In this document: piece by piece, positions 6,457-14,956 of the stretch
Layout: the number at the start of each line of letters is the position of its first letter
Position numbering within the stretch: position 1 is the first letter of the stretch
DNA from: DATFYI01 sp035315125
GTDB lineage: Bacteria; Chloroflexota; Anaerolineae; Anaerolineales; Anaerolineaceae
Direction: 5' to 3'
Length of the DNA: 23,305 nucleotides
NCBI GenBank assembly: GCA_035315125.1
Contig: DATFYI010000152.1
Location: 1 to 23,305 of the forward strand
Notes under the pieces: generated by a model
The model's input: the letters and a program-made list of their open reading frames with translations, nothing else
What the model was told of the DNA's origin: nothing
Database searches by the model: none
Made by a program: the position numbers and the translations under genes

Positions 6457-7551
6457 ATGGTACAACAAATGATTTCAAAAGAAAAATTACTGGATGAACA
6501 AAGCTGCTGGGAAGCAGTCCAAATGCGAGATGAGCGTTACAACGGGTTGGTGTATTACGGTGTTCGCTCGACCGGTATTTATTGTCGGCCTACTTGTCGC
6601 TCCCGCCGCCCGAAACGCGAGCAAGTAGAATTCTTCCCCTCCTATGAAAAGGCTGAGCAAGCCGGCTACAGGCCCTGCAAGCGCTGTAAACCACGTCAGA
6701 CGCTCGATCCGGACAATCCGGTTGAACTGGTAACCCGGGTATGTCGATTAATTGAGATGAATCCGGGTGAGACTTTGACTTTGAATGAACTGGCGCGCCA
6801 ATTGGCCGTATCTCCTTATCACTTACACCGTTTGTTCAAATCGGTGACTGGTGTAACGCCGCACCAATATGCTGCCGCAAACCGTGTTAAAGAATTTAAA
6901 TCTCAAATCAAAGCAGGTAATGATCTCGTAACAGCTATGCTCGAGGCAGGTTACAGCTCGAACAGCCGTTTATATGAGACCGCCGCAGGGCAGTTAGGTA
7001 TGACGCCAGCATCTTACCGGCGTGGAGGCTCAGGGATGCAAATCAATTACACAATTGTAGACAGCAGTCTGGGGCGCTTATTGGTTGCAGCCACCGCTCT
7101 TGGTATTTGCGCCGTTAGCTTTGCGGATGAGGATGCCAGACTGACGGCCTTAATAAAATCAGAGTACCCGGCTGCTGATATTCAGCGGGATGACATTCTT
7201 CTCAAAAGGTGGGTGAACGCCATCCTGGCTTATTTGGACGGTTCTCAGCCACATCTCGACCTGCCATTGGATGTACAGGCGACTGCTTTTCAGCTACGCG
7301 TATGGGAAGAACTGCGACGCATCCCTTATGGAGAGACACGTACCTATGCCCAGGTAGCACATGCTATCGGTCAACCCAGTGCTGTCAGGGCGGTAGGACA
7401 TGCCTGTGCAACCAACCCGGCTGCTTTGGTCACACCCTGCCACCGAGTTGTACGTAGCGATGGCGGATTAGGTGGCTATCGCTGGGGCCTGGAACGCAAA
7501 CAAACACTTCTGGCCAGAGAACAAAGTCAAAAGGAGCTGGAAAATCGCTAA
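6457..7551 (+). CDS. ada: Ada: bifunctional methylated-DNA repair protein and transcriptional activator
   Basis: 364 residues, close to E. coli Ada (354). The N-terminal zinc domain has Cys43, Cys47, Cys74 and Cys77 (GIYCRPTC ... RPCKRC); Cys43 corresponds to the methylphosphotriester acceptor. An AraC-type HTH follows (about residues 100-185; LTLNELARQLAVSPYHLHRL). The C-terminal O6-methylguanine methyltransferase has the intact site TPCHRVV with acceptor Cys328 and the downstream GGLGGYRWGLERK. All functional residues are present, so both repair and self-induction are expected. ATG 6457 has no clear SD; translation may be weakly initiated or near-leaderless. It converges on the MarR gene with 19 bp between stops. 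Confidence 0.96.
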   Translation: MVQQMISKEKLLDEQSCWEAVQMRDERYNGLVYYGVRSTGIYCRPTCRSRRPKREQVEFFPSYEKAEQAGYRPCKRCKPRQTLDPDNPVELVTRVCRLIEMNPGETLTLNELARQLAVSPYHLHRLFKSVTGVTPHQYAAANRVKEFKSQIKAGNDLVTAMLEAGYSSNSRLYETAAGQLGMTPASYRRGGSGMQINYTIVDSSLGRLLVAATALGICAVSFADEDARLTALIKSEYPAADIQRDDILLKRWVNAILAYLDGSQPHLDLPLDVQATAFQLRVWEELRRIPYGETRTYAQVAHAIGQPSAVRAVGHACATNPAALVTPCHRVVRSDGGLGGYRWGLERKQTLLAREQSQKELENR

Positions 7552-7570
7552 TGGTCGGTCATCTCGGAAT

Positions 7571-8044
7571 TTAAATCCGGCCAGGGTGGTTCCGGCTGAG
7601 ACTAGCATCTTGTGCGAGAGCGTTTTCCGTCAAAGTTTTCAACGTTTCTGCAATGGCTCGTTTCTGCTGATCACTCAGCGAAGTCATCAAGCCTTCCAGC
7701 CATTGCTGGCGCGTGGAGACACTTTCTTCTACTATTGAGCGGCCTGTTTCAGTTAGACTGACCAGGCGGATGCGACGATCATTGGGCGATTCTGTGCGCA
7801 TTACCAGGTTTGAATTTACCAGGCGTTCAATGATTTGGCTGGCAGCCGGAGGTGAAATTTGCAGAAGTTCCACGAATTGGGTAACTTCGAGTGGACCCCG
7901 GTAATATACTAGGATCAATACGTTCAATTGGGCCAGCGAAAGCCCATGACTACGAGAATATTGAACAAAATCCTGCATTGACTTACGCATAAACATTGCT
8001 GACCAGTCCAACAGGATTTTGGTCAGGTCCGCATCATCTTTCAT
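7571..8044 (-). CDS. MarR family transcriptional regulator
   Basis: 157 residues, the usual MarR size. The central winged helix has recognition-helix sequence TQFVELLQISPPAASQIIERL and the characteristic wing (MRTESPNDRRIRLVSLTETG). Terminal helices for dimerisation flank it. AGAAGG lies upstream of ATG 8044. Its targets and ligand cannot be read. The gene upstream on the same strand encodes a GyrI-like ligand-binding protein, 202 bp away, and a plausible separate promoter (-10 TATAAT at 8143-8138 on the minus strand, -35 poor) suggests it is not strictly in the same transcript. Confidence 0.9.
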   Translation of the reverse strand: MKDDADLTKILLDWSAMFMRKSMQDFVQYSRSHGLSLAQLNVLILVYYRGPLEVTQFVELLQISPPAASQIIERLVNSNLVMRTESPNDRRIRLVSLTETGRSIVEESVSTRQQWLEGLMTSLSDQQKRAIAETLKTLTENALAQDASLSRNHPGRI

Positions 8045-8246
8045 AATATGAATACCTTCTAAAGATTTAACAGTAAAGTTAGAAATGTGAATATGCTCAA
8101 TAAAACATAATTTGAATTAATTGTTATCTTCTGTTGAATTATAATCCTGAACCTGAGTAATGAATGGGGCTAAATGGTTGTAGTTTAAAATAATTCTTTC
8201 ACCAGTTTATAGCTGGCGGAACTGCCAATGTGAAGAACCCTGCAAT

Positions 8247-8861
8247 TTATTTTTCGACAGGCTGCCGGATTATTGTTAATAGTTTATCTGGATCAGTGCG
8301 GGTAGGATCTTTGAGATAAATCTCATGGTGCTTGCCGCGCAGTTTGTAACCACACTCGCTGATATAACTGTGTAGCCTAGCGATAGTTGGGCCTTCAGCA
8401 GCATAAGGTCCAACATGCATGATCTGCGCCGAGAGACCTTCATGGTATATATCCAAGCGGATCTTCGAAATAGCGGCCAAAGGTTTCTTTTTTATTGCTT
8501 CCTGACGGGCATCTTTAAACAACTCAGTTGTGACCAGCTCAGGTTGCAGGATCATCATAGTCCAATCCCAATTGCTTTTATCCTCTGTACTAAAATCGCG
8601 CATATCCGCTACCCACCACAATCCTTCCAGGGCATTGACGCCAAAATCGATCGCTTGTGGACCCTTTTTAACTTTGAATTTAATCGTGTAGGCCAGCGTA
8701 TAAAGGGCGCTAACCGCTTCCTGATATTCGGGAGAATTATTTGGATCTCCATGGCCGTCTATCATTAGATACTTCAAAGTGGGTACTTCCAAGAATGATG
8801 GTTCCCGTTTCGAGGGGGTATACAGGGCTTTCAATTCTTTTTTGAGGTCAATTTTTTCCAT
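8247..8861 (-). CDS. GyrI-like small-molecule-binding domain protein
   Basis: 204 residues, matching stand-alone GyrI-like (SbmC/effector-binding fold) proteins: N-terminal KKELKALYTPSKREPSFLEVP, then KYLMIDGHGDPNNSPEYQEA, a tryptophan-rich strand (GLWWVADMRDF), and the C-terminal RGKHHEIYLKDPTRTDPDKL. The family binds cationic or hydrophobic ligands as a single chain; some members hydrolyse cyclopropanone-type toxins, but nothing here decides that. The DNA-binding domain seen in BmrR-like relatives is absent. GGGAG lies about 8 nt before the start. The adjacent MarR gene hints at a shared xenobiotic-response role (inference). Confidence 0.85.
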   Translation of the reverse strand: MEKIDLKKELKALYTPSKREPSFLEVPTLKYLMIDGHGDPNNSPEYQEAVSALYTLAYTIKFKVKKGPQAIDFGVNALEGLWWVADMRDFSTEDKSNWDWTMMILQPELVTTELFKDARQEAIKKKPLAAISKIRLDIYHEGLSAQIMHVGPYAAEGPTIARLHSYISECGYKLRGKHHEIYLKDPTRTDPDKLLTIIRQPVEK

Positions 8862-9172
8862 TCGGCGCTCCCGCCTTGTTTAATTAGTCTTTTCTAGCGG
8901 AAACTGAATCTCGGATACAAATACATATAGATTTGCAATGATCTGGCTGTTATAGACCGAGGGGTCCGGGTAGCCATTATCCGGAAACTGCTAGCAACTT
9001 TCCCGATTTAGGCCATCTATGCGGTAGATGTTGGCTATGATTATAGGATACACCTTCCCCTGGGGGGAATGTCAAGTGGGCAATTACCCTACTTTTGATA
9101 AATTTAAAAATCCCACCAATTCAGTTAGATTTGATTATAATAAATCTGCTAGCACGAAAGGTATGGTTTGAT
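8862..9172. other. Divergent intergenic region before the radical SAM gene
   Basis: 311 bp without a supportable gene. A small hairpin CATCTA-TGCGG-TAGATG lies at about 9014-9030. A TATAAT at 9136-9141 sits 31 bp before the radical SAM start but has no good -35 at the right distance; a nearby upstream TG suggests a near-extended -10. No terminator was seen. Confidence 0.4.
9136..9141 (+). promoter_or_regulatory. -10 box TATAAT of the radical SAM gene
   Basis: A consensus hexamer 31 bp upstream of ATG 9173. The -35 region is poor (CC-rich), so activator dependence or another promoter is possible. Confidence 0.4.
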
Positions 9173-10282
9173 ATGTCGACACTTGTAGAAGAATTAGATA
9201 AATTGACAGTTCCTGGCCAGCTTTACGACCGGTTGGAAGACGGCTCAGTGCGGTGTTATGCATGTGGGCATCGTTGTTTAATCCGGCCGGGACGGCGTGG
9301 AATTTGCCAGGTTCGCTACAATCAAAATGGGGAATTAAGAATCCCGTGGGGATATGTCGCGGCAGCCCAAATTGATCCGATTGAAAAGAAACCCTTTAAT
9401 CATGTCATGCCAGGCAGTGACGTACTGACTTTTGGAATGCTTGGATGTGATTTTCACTGCGGTTACTGCCAGAATTGGATAACCTCACAGGCAGTCCGTG
9501 ACCCGGCCGCCGGCCCAGATTATATTAATAAAACAACACCGGCGAAATTGATCGCCAGTGCTAAAAACTCGGGTGCAACGGTGATCGGTTCTTCTTATAA
9601 TGAGCCTTTAATTACAACCGAATGGGCTGTAGAAATATTTCGCCAGGCCAGTCAGGCCGGTTTGAAATGCGTTTATATCTCCAATGGAAATGCCACTCCG
9701 GAAGCGCTGCAGGTTTTGCGACCATTTCTAGCGGCCTACAAAATTGACTTAAAGAGCATGCAAGACCGCCAATATCGTTCCTTGGGCGGTGTTTTGAAAA
9801 ATGTGCTGGACAGCATTCAGATGGTCTACGAGTTGGGGGTGTGGCTCGAAATTGTAACCCTGATCGTGCCGGGATTTAATGACAGTTCAAAAGAGTTGTG
9901 GGAAGCAGCTCGCTTTATTGCTTCGGTGTCACCCAATATCCCCTGGCATGTGACTGCCTTTCACCCCGACTATAAGATGACAGATGAGCCGCCGACTTCA
10001 GTCCAAAAGTTGCTTGAAGCGGCTGAGATTGGACAGGAAGCCGGTCTGAATTATGTCTATGCTGGCAATATTCCGGGCCGTGTGAAGAGCTACGAGGATA
10101 CATTTTGCCCAAAATGCCAGACACGTTTGATCCAGCGACGCGGGTACGTGATCCAGGATTATAAAATTACGGCCCAAGGCGCCTGTCCAAAGTGCGGGAC
10201 ACACATCCCAGGGGTATGGACAGACCACCCAGAAAGCGTTCAACTTGGCGGTTGGGGTATGCCCAGACGAGCCGGCGTATAA
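9173..10282 (+). CDS. AmmeMemoRadiSam-system radical SAM enzyme (PflA-like)
   Basis: 369 residues from ATG 9173, with AAAGG about 11 nt upstream; a longer TTG start at 9095 is unsupported. An N-terminal Cys cluster (Cys28, 31, 35, 45; CYACGHRC...GICQVR) precedes the radical SAM core with the CX3CX2C cluster ligands Cys92, Cys96 and Cys99 (GCDFHCGYCQNW). The TIM-barrel continues with SYNEPLI, YISNGN, KIDLKSM and VTAFHPDYKM. The C-terminus is a zinc ribbon (CPKCQTRL ... CPKCGTHIPG). This is the family usually co-occurring with AMMECR1 and MEMO1 homologues. Neither partner is in this window, so they are elsewhere or missing. The substrate of this system is not established. Confidence 0.92.
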   Translation: MSTLVEELDKLTVPGQLYDRLEDGSVRCYACGHRCLIRPGRRGICQVRYNQNGELRIPWGYVAAAQIDPIEKKPFNHVMPGSDVLTFGMLGCDFHCGYCQNWITSQAVRDPAAGPDYINKTTPAKLIASAKNSGATVIGSSYNEPLITTEWAVEIFRQASQAGLKCVYISNGNATPEALQVLRPFLAAYKIDLKSMQDRQYRSLGGVLKNVLDSIQMVYELGVWLEIVTLIVPGFNDSSKELWEAARFIASVSPNIPWHVTAFHPDYKMTDEPPTSVQKLLEAAEIGQEAGLNYVYAGNIPGRVKSYEDTFCPKCQTRLIQRRGYVIQDYKITAQGACPKCGTHIPGVWTDHPESVQLGGWGMPRRAGV

Positions 10283-10287
10283 TCAAA

Positions 10288-10305
10288 TTCGCTCTTTTGA
10301 GCGAA
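10288..10305. terminator. Hairpin between convergent genes
   Basis: TTCGCTC (10288-10294) pairs with GAGCGAA (10299-10305) around TTTT, 6 bp past the radical SAM stop. A second pairing ATCCG/CGGAT (10311-10315 with 10337-10341) leads into TATATTGTTAT on the plus strand. U-tracts are weak, so a terminator role is likely from position rather than proven. Confidence 0.45.
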
Positions 10306-10349
10306 GAAAAATCCGTTTAGTTATGCTGCCAGCTATCCGGATTATATTG

Positions 10350-12233
10350 TTATGGATAAGATACCGCTGTCGAACTTGGCTCCACGCCGGGGTAAGGATT
10401 GGATTCAGGTGTGGAGGTTAGCGTTTCGGCCGGATACGGATTTGAATTTGGGGTAGAGCTTGGCCCAACTGTAATTTGCGAGGTTGGAGTAGGACTTCCG
10501 GGTGCCTCGGTTGTCAAGGGCAACGGCGTTCTGGTTGGCAAGACTCGTTTGGGTGTAGCGGTTGGCGTTGGACTTCCGGCCATGGTAATGGTATTCACAT
10601 AATCAATGGCGCCCTGGCAGGCTGGTTCTAGGTGGCTCGAAACATGTTCCCAATCTAAAGGTTCGCTATTCCCGTAGGTTGTTTGGATTGCATTGGCCAG
10701 ACAACCCGCTCCGGCGTTGTAGTTGACCAGAGTAAAACGCCAAAGGTCTTCATAGGAGGTTGTTTGTCCAGGCTGAACCAGGGTTGTATTGGAAAGGATG
10801 CGGCCGACTTGCTGGCAGTTCGCTTCGAGACCCTCTGCAAATACTCTGACGCTGAAATTGGCCTGGGTCAGGTCAATGCCTCCCTGGCAATCCGAACAAG
10901 AGGCGTTCACATTTCTGACAAGAGCGCCGCGCAGCGTGGATTGCTGGTCTGCATTTAGATTGCCAAAGCCAATCGAACAGACGTCTTTATTTAACACTAA
11001 TGGGCAGAATTGGCTGAAGAAATCAGGGTTCCATAACAGAATCGTATCAGCTCCGTTTTCAGTGAGCTGTCCTAGGCCAGCTTCCTTGTAGGTAGTATAA
11101 ATGCCAGGCCATAACTGGCTTTCACGTGCAAATACATTCTTCATCAATTGAGCCGGAACACCGGTCTGAGCTGCGACTTTCATGATTTCATTATCGAAAC
11201 GATTTTGCCAGTCTATGACTGAAGCCAGTGCGCCTTTGACGCCGCATTGGTTATCCGATCCCCCACCATTCCCGCAATTGTTCACTTCTACCACGCCGTT
11301 CTGGATCAATGCCTTTGTAAGGTAGTTATAAGATACCTGGGATTTTAAGTTCTCGACTTTTTTGGGCGTCGTCAACCAGGTCGGTGGGCCACCAATATTG
11401 GGAAAGACTTGCCAGACATCCGCACAACTGGCTGGTTTTTCACCACGCCACTGGCTGCTGAGCACATCGACATACCATTGGGGCTGTTCATTATTGCCCT
11501 TTTCCGGATCCATAAAGTCGCCCCAGGGCATTACCCTCACCAGAGCAGTGAAATGCTCACTTTCATCGCCGTAGCTCGAATCGGCCCAAAAAGAGATCGA
11601 TTGACCCTGGTTTCCGGTTGGCTGGAGAGGGATGACGCACTGGTCGCCTGGGCAGCTAAATGTTTCACTCCCTATAATCCCTTGCAGTCGTATGATCGCC
11701 TCATTGGGGAGAGGCTCTTCACCCGTTAAAATAAGACCTGGTATGCTGGAACAACGATTATCCGGAGGAACCGGATTGCAGTCGGTCAGAGATACCCACA
11801 CCTCCGGCACCGGCAGATTAACCACCATTTTTCTTTTGCCTGGGGTTTTAGCAACTGCGTGGAGGTACATGCCATCGCATTGGCTCGAGTCTTTCCCCAT
11901 ATCGGACTCTGCGCAGGGTTTGGTGCTGATCCATTGGTTAAACAGATCCCCTCCGCAGAAAGTATATATTTCATCATTGGTTGGGAGACCGGGATGTTCG
12001 ATGAAGATTTGGCACATGGCCTGGTTGGTCTGCCAACTGAGCAGCCACCATTCATAGACTGTGTAATCAATAAAGAGATTTGCTTGACGGGCAGGGGTAG
12101 GGCTGGTGGGAGTCGGCGTAGGAATAGTATCATCGGCTCGCGCAGGTACTACCTGTCTGCCGAGTAGGAGTAACAGGCAAATGATAATGGTTATATATCC
12201 TGCCGTTATGATTAACCGCCTGTTTAAACGCAT
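10350..12233 (-). CDS. Large secreted protein with lytic-transglycosylase-like segment and Thr/Pro tail
   Basis: 627 residues. The N-terminal signal peptide has a hydrophobic core at about 8-25 and an AxA site (ARA) at 31-33, followed by a Thr/Pro linker. Residues 50-330 are Cys-rich (paired cysteines such as CGGD...CAES, CPGDQC, NNCGNGG...NQCG) and not recognisable by eye. Residues about 345-400 resemble an SLT/goose-lysozyme-type active region: a candidate catalytic Glu371 in NVFARESQLWPG and GLGQLTENG about 15 residues later. The last ~75 residues are low-complexity Thr/Pro/Ser with SNPYP-type repeats, probably a wall-spanning spacer. The enzyme call is tentative. It may be the last gene of the leftward LCP-EamA-DUF3052 run, though a 138-bp gap precedes it. 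Confidence 0.75.
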   Translation of the reverse strand: MRLNRRLIITAGYITIIICLLLLLGRQVVPARADDTIPTPTPTSPTPARQANLFIDYTVYEWWLLSWQTNQAMCQIFIEHPGLPTNDEIYTFCGGDLFNQWISTKPCAESDMGKDSSQCDGMYLHAVAKTPGKRKMVVNLPVPEVWVSLTDCNPVPPDNRCSSIPGLILTGEEPLPNEAIIRLQGIIGSETFSCPGDQCVIPLQPTGNQGQSISFWADSSYGDESEHFTALVRVMPWGDFMDPEKGNNEQPQWYVDVLSSQWRGEKPASCADVWQVFPNIGGPPTWLTTPKKVENLKSQVSYNYLTKALIQNGVVEVNNCGNGGGSDNQCGVKGALASVIDWQNRFDNEIMKVAAQTGVPAQLMKNVFARESQLWPGIYTTYKEAGLGQLTENGADTILLWNPDFFSQFCPLVLNKDVCSIGFGNLNADQQSTLRGALVRNVNASCSDCQGGIDLTQANFSVRVFAEGLEANCQQVGRILSNTTLVQPGQTTSYEDLWRFTLVNYNAGAGCLANAIQTTYGNSEPLDWEHVSSHLEPACQGAIDYVNTITMAGSPTPTATPKRVLPTRTPLPLTTEAPGSPTPTSQITVGPSSTPNSNPYPAETLTSTPESNPYPGVEPSSTAVSYP

Positions 12234-12313
12234 CTTTACCCCTGGTTTTTGGATGTGGCTTTTCCCCTTCTTTATTTTTGTAATCGTTCAAATTGGATCT
12301 TTATTAGTTTAAC

Positions 12314-12337
12314 ATATTGGATTAAATATTCCAATAT
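12314..12337. repeat. Inverted repeat ATATTGG-N10-CCAATAT
   Basis: Seven-base arms at 12314-12320 and 12331-12337, in the gap between the DUF3052 gene and the secreted-protein gene. There is no U-tract. It could be an operator for the downstream (leftward) gene; note the reversed order relative to the CAATAT-N8-ATATTG sites. Confidence 0.35.
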
Positions 12338-12371
12338 AAAAGGCGCTACAATTTTGCAAACTGGTTGTTTG

Positions 12372-12782
12372 TTAGACCTTGCGATCGACAATCCGGTAAA
12401 CAAATTTTAGTGCGGACCAATTTTCATCGATTGCGCAAATCTTCACATCTACCAGGCCGTTCTTTAATCCAATTTCTCTAATAAGATTCTCGTTGAGATC
12501 TGTTTTCAAACCAGACGAGCCTTTCGGCCAGGATATCCACAACATCCCATCCGGCCTCAATCGTTTTTTCAAGCCGGGGAATTCTTGATTGAGTTCTGCC
12601 AGATTTTTGCTGAAGAAGTGAATAAAGTTTAGAGGTATCTCCAAAGAAGGATGATCGTTAACATCCGGAGGCAATGTCCCCAGAATGAGGTTATATTGTT
12701 CGGGCGGGTTCAGGATCAAAATTTGGAAACCTGGCTTGATCCCCAGTTTTTCGATCAATGATTTTTTGGAATAGCCAGCCAT
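12372..12782 (-). CDS. DUF3052 family protein
   Basis: 136 residues from ATG 12782 (MAGYSKKSL; AGCAGGTG upstream). The pattern AGYSKKSLIEKLGIKPGFQI, the short LILNPP strand, and the later segment RPDGMLWISWPKGSSGLKTD followed by LVDVKICAIDENWSALKFVYR are characteristic of DUF3052, a small soluble family of unknown function with an alpha/beta, methyltransferase-remnant-like look. It has no membrane segment or signal. It sits 45 bp downstream of the EamA transporter gene on the same strand and is probably co-transcribed with it. Confidence 0.85.
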   Translation of the reverse strand: MAGYSKKSLIEKLGIKPGFQILILNPPEQYNLILGTLPPDVNDHPSLEIPLNFIHFFSKNLAELNQEFPGLKKRLRPDGMLWISWPKGSSGLKTDLNENLIREIGLKNGLVDVKICAIDENWSALKFVYRIVDRKV

Positions 12783-12827
12783 TTGACACCTGCTGATACA
12801 AATCCACACAAAGCTTGGTGGTAAAGT

Positions 12828-13706
12828 TTACAAAGTAGCCGGCAACCTGTCTTTAACCCGGATGGTATCCCATGAACCTACCACAGCTCCACCAACAATT
12901 AACAGAATGGCGATACCAGAAACCCAGGACAAACTGCGTCCACCTAATAATACCAGCACCAGGGTCGAACAAAATGGGGTTATATATGTTAGAGAGCCAA
13001 TGATGCGCGGGTCGCCCCGTTTGAGGGCGGCATCCCAGGTGAAGAACGCTATCCCCATTGGGCCGATACCGATCAGTATCAAAAATATCCAATCCTGCAG
13101 GCTTAATGAGGCCGGAAGTCGTGCAGAGCCCAGATTGCCCAGGCCATATAGGCCTAATGAGATTATTCCCGAGGATAGGCAGAAACCGCCCACCGCAGCC
13201 GTTGGAAAGGGTGGCAATCGCTTGGTAAGTAGGGAATAGCTGGCCCACACCAACGCTGCAGCAGCTGCCAGCAGATAGCCCTTCAGATTGGCCATGTCAA
13301 GGCTTAAATGTCCGCCGCTGAGCACCAGACCTGCTCCTGCCAACCCGATCAATGCGCCGAAAATATGGTGGGGCTTCAATTTGTATCCAGGCAAATAGAC
13401 CGGCGAAAGCAGAACAATTAATAACGGCCATAAGTAATTGATGCTGTTTGCCTCAACCGTAGGCGCATATTGGAAGGCAGTAAAAAGAAGAAAATGGTAG
13501 CCGAATAAGCCGACCAACCCAACTAAAAATGTCCTTATAGGTACCCGCCAATTACGAATCTGGTAGATTCCTACCATGCCACCGATGCATAAGGCAATGC
13601 CTACAACCAGAAATGGGGGTAAATGACTCAGGCGCGAGGCCAGGTAGGCCAGAAAGCTCCAAAGAGAAATGGTAAGCAATGCAAACAGGGTGGCAGATCT
13701 AGACAT
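12828..13706 (-). CDS. EamA/DMT-superfamily transporter
   Basis: 292 residues with about ten hydrophobic segments in two repeats of five, the standard EamA (drug/metabolite transporter) layout. The first repeat begins TLFALLTISLWSFLAYLAS and the second GYLLAAAAALVWASYSLLTK, with the conserved late pattern PMGIAFFTWDAALKRGDPRIIGSLTYITP. Its size and the WS/WASY motifs are reminiscent of YddG-like amino-acid exporters, but the substrate is not readable. The start ATG 13706 lies 41 bp after the LCP stop, so they likely share a transcript. Confidence 0.88.
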   Translation of the reverse strand: MSRSATLFALLTISLWSFLAYLASRLSHLPPFLVVGIALCIGGMVGIYQIRNWRVPIRTFLVGLVGLFGYHFLLFTAFQYAPTVEANSINYLWPLLIVLLSPVYLPGYKLKPHHIFGALIGLAGAGLVLSGGHLSLDMANLKGYLLAAAAALVWASYSLLTKRLPPFPTAAVGGFCLSSGIISLGLYGLGNLGSARLPASLSLQDWIFLILIGIGPMGIAFFTWDAALKRGDPRIIGSLTYITPFCSTLVLVLLGGRSLSWVSGIAILLIVGGAVVGSWDTIRVKDRLPATL

Positions 13707-13747
13707 CAGGACTTAAGTGTGTTCCTTTCTGATTTTTATAAAAATGA

Positions 13748-14956
13748 TTAAGGTGTATTCGAAGGGATGGGTTGAAAAACGGCAGTAGGTATTTTGGTCT
13801 GTGCTGGAAGAGGCGTGCTTCTTGGATTTTGTTTGCTGCCCGGCTTTGGTGTGAACCCTGGCGTTGGTGAGACAGTCAGCTCATATTGTAAAGTGATGAC
13901 AATCTCAGAAAGCGGCGCTGGCGTCAATACGAAATTGATGGCTTGTTGGACTATGGATAGCAAGTTTTTACGTTTGGGTAGGAAAACACTGGTATTCGAA
14001 GTGTTTGGTACTTGCCAGGTGTTAAGATCACTTTGATCGAGGTGGAAAAATCCAATCCGTTTTGGATCCCCCAACTTCAACGCCAGCGGAATGTAATTTG
14101 AAAAATCCTGAATTGACAGACTGGTTTGGATACTGTCCTTATATTCATTAAATAATGTTGGTAATTCTGCCAGATGGCCTGCACTGACCATCCGGTCCAA
14201 TAGCAAACTAACCACTTCTTGTTGTCGTATATTGCGATCGGTTTCGTTTGACCCCTCACGCAAGCGGATGTAACAGAGCACCTGGCTGCCATCCAAGTGA
14301 TCTGTACCCGCGTTAATGCCCCCGCATTGATCCGGGTATCCCGTCAATACGGGTACGTTTAACCCGCCCATTTCATCGACAAATTTAACGAAATCATTGG
14401 TATTGATCATAGCCCACTGCTGAGGTTTGACACCCAAATTGTATTCCAGCGTGTTGTCGAGCTGGCGGATCCCGCCCAGGGCATACGAAATTTGCAGGCG
14501 CTGCATGGAATATCCTGGGATATAAACGAACAAGTCAGGGGGTAAAGAGAGCAAGCTGGCGCGCCCGAAGCGTGTGTGATAAAACACCAGCACGATGGCG
14601 TCCATACGACCAATAAATGGAGAATCTACGTCATTTCCAAGCAATACACCTACCTGCACTTCATCAGGAATATTCAACCCGGTCAGCGGCCTTGGAATAG
14701 GAGTAACTGGGGTGAAACGAGGGGCTGGAAAGTTCTGCCAGACTGGCAAATTTGGATCATATGTTGGGGTAAGAAGAATGGGGGTTTGTGTAAAGGTGGG
14801 GGTTTGGGTTGGCGTTGGGCTGGGTGTTGCTGGAGTTGGGCCTGGGGCAGTCAATGGAAAGTTGCTACAGGCGGCCAGCAGCAGGCATGAAACCGTTACC
14901 AGCCACCTGGCTGGCCTTAAACCAGCTTCCTGTTTCCTGAAAATCCATGTCTTCAT
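13748..14956 (-). CDS. LCP (LytR-CpsA-Psr) family lipoprotein
   Basis: 402 residues from ATG 14956 (a TTG at 14986 is the alternative; neither has a strong SD). The N-terminus is a lipoprotein signal with lipobox LAAC and Cys30, unlike the usual LCP single-pass anchor. A Thr/Pro-rich stretch precedes the LCP domain, about residues 95-320 (GRMDAIVLVFYHTRFGRASL, SLPPDLFVYIPGY, MINTNDFVKFVDEMGGL, HLDGSQVLCYIRLREGSN, DRNIRQQEVV). LCP proteins transfer undecaprenyl-linked polymers to peptidoglycan or protein. The usual S(I/L)PRD motif reads SLPPD, losing one Arg that contacts the pyrophosphate, while the later Arg residues remain. The C-terminus ends in another Thr/Pro/Ser tail. It is the first gene of the leftward run. 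Confidence 0.88.
   Translation of the reverse strand: MKTWIFRKQEAGLRPARWLVTVSCLLLAACSNFPLTAPGPTPATPSPTPTQTPTFTQTPILLTPTYDPNLPVWQNFPAPRFTPVTPIPRPLTGLNIPDEVQVGVLLGNDVDSPFIGRMDAIVLVFYHTRFGRASLLSLPPDLFVYIPGYSMQRLQISYALGGIRQLDNTLEYNLGVKPQQWAMINTNDFVKFVDEMGGLNVPVLTGYPDQCGGINAGTDHLDGSQVLCYIRLREGSNETDRNIRQQEVVSLLLDRMVSAGHLAELPTLFNEYKDSIQTSLSIQDFSNYIPLALKLGDPKRIGFFHLDQSDLNTWQVPNTSNTSVFLPKRKNLLSIVQQAINFVLTPAPLSEIVITLQYELTVSPTPGFTPKPGSKQNPRSTPLPAQTKIPTAVFQPIPSNTP

Noticed and set aside
12106..12312. Rightward hydrophobic open frame over the start of the secreted-protein gene
   Set aside because: Mostly antisense to a signal peptide region, which naturally gives hydrophobic frames; no ribosome site and no promoter.
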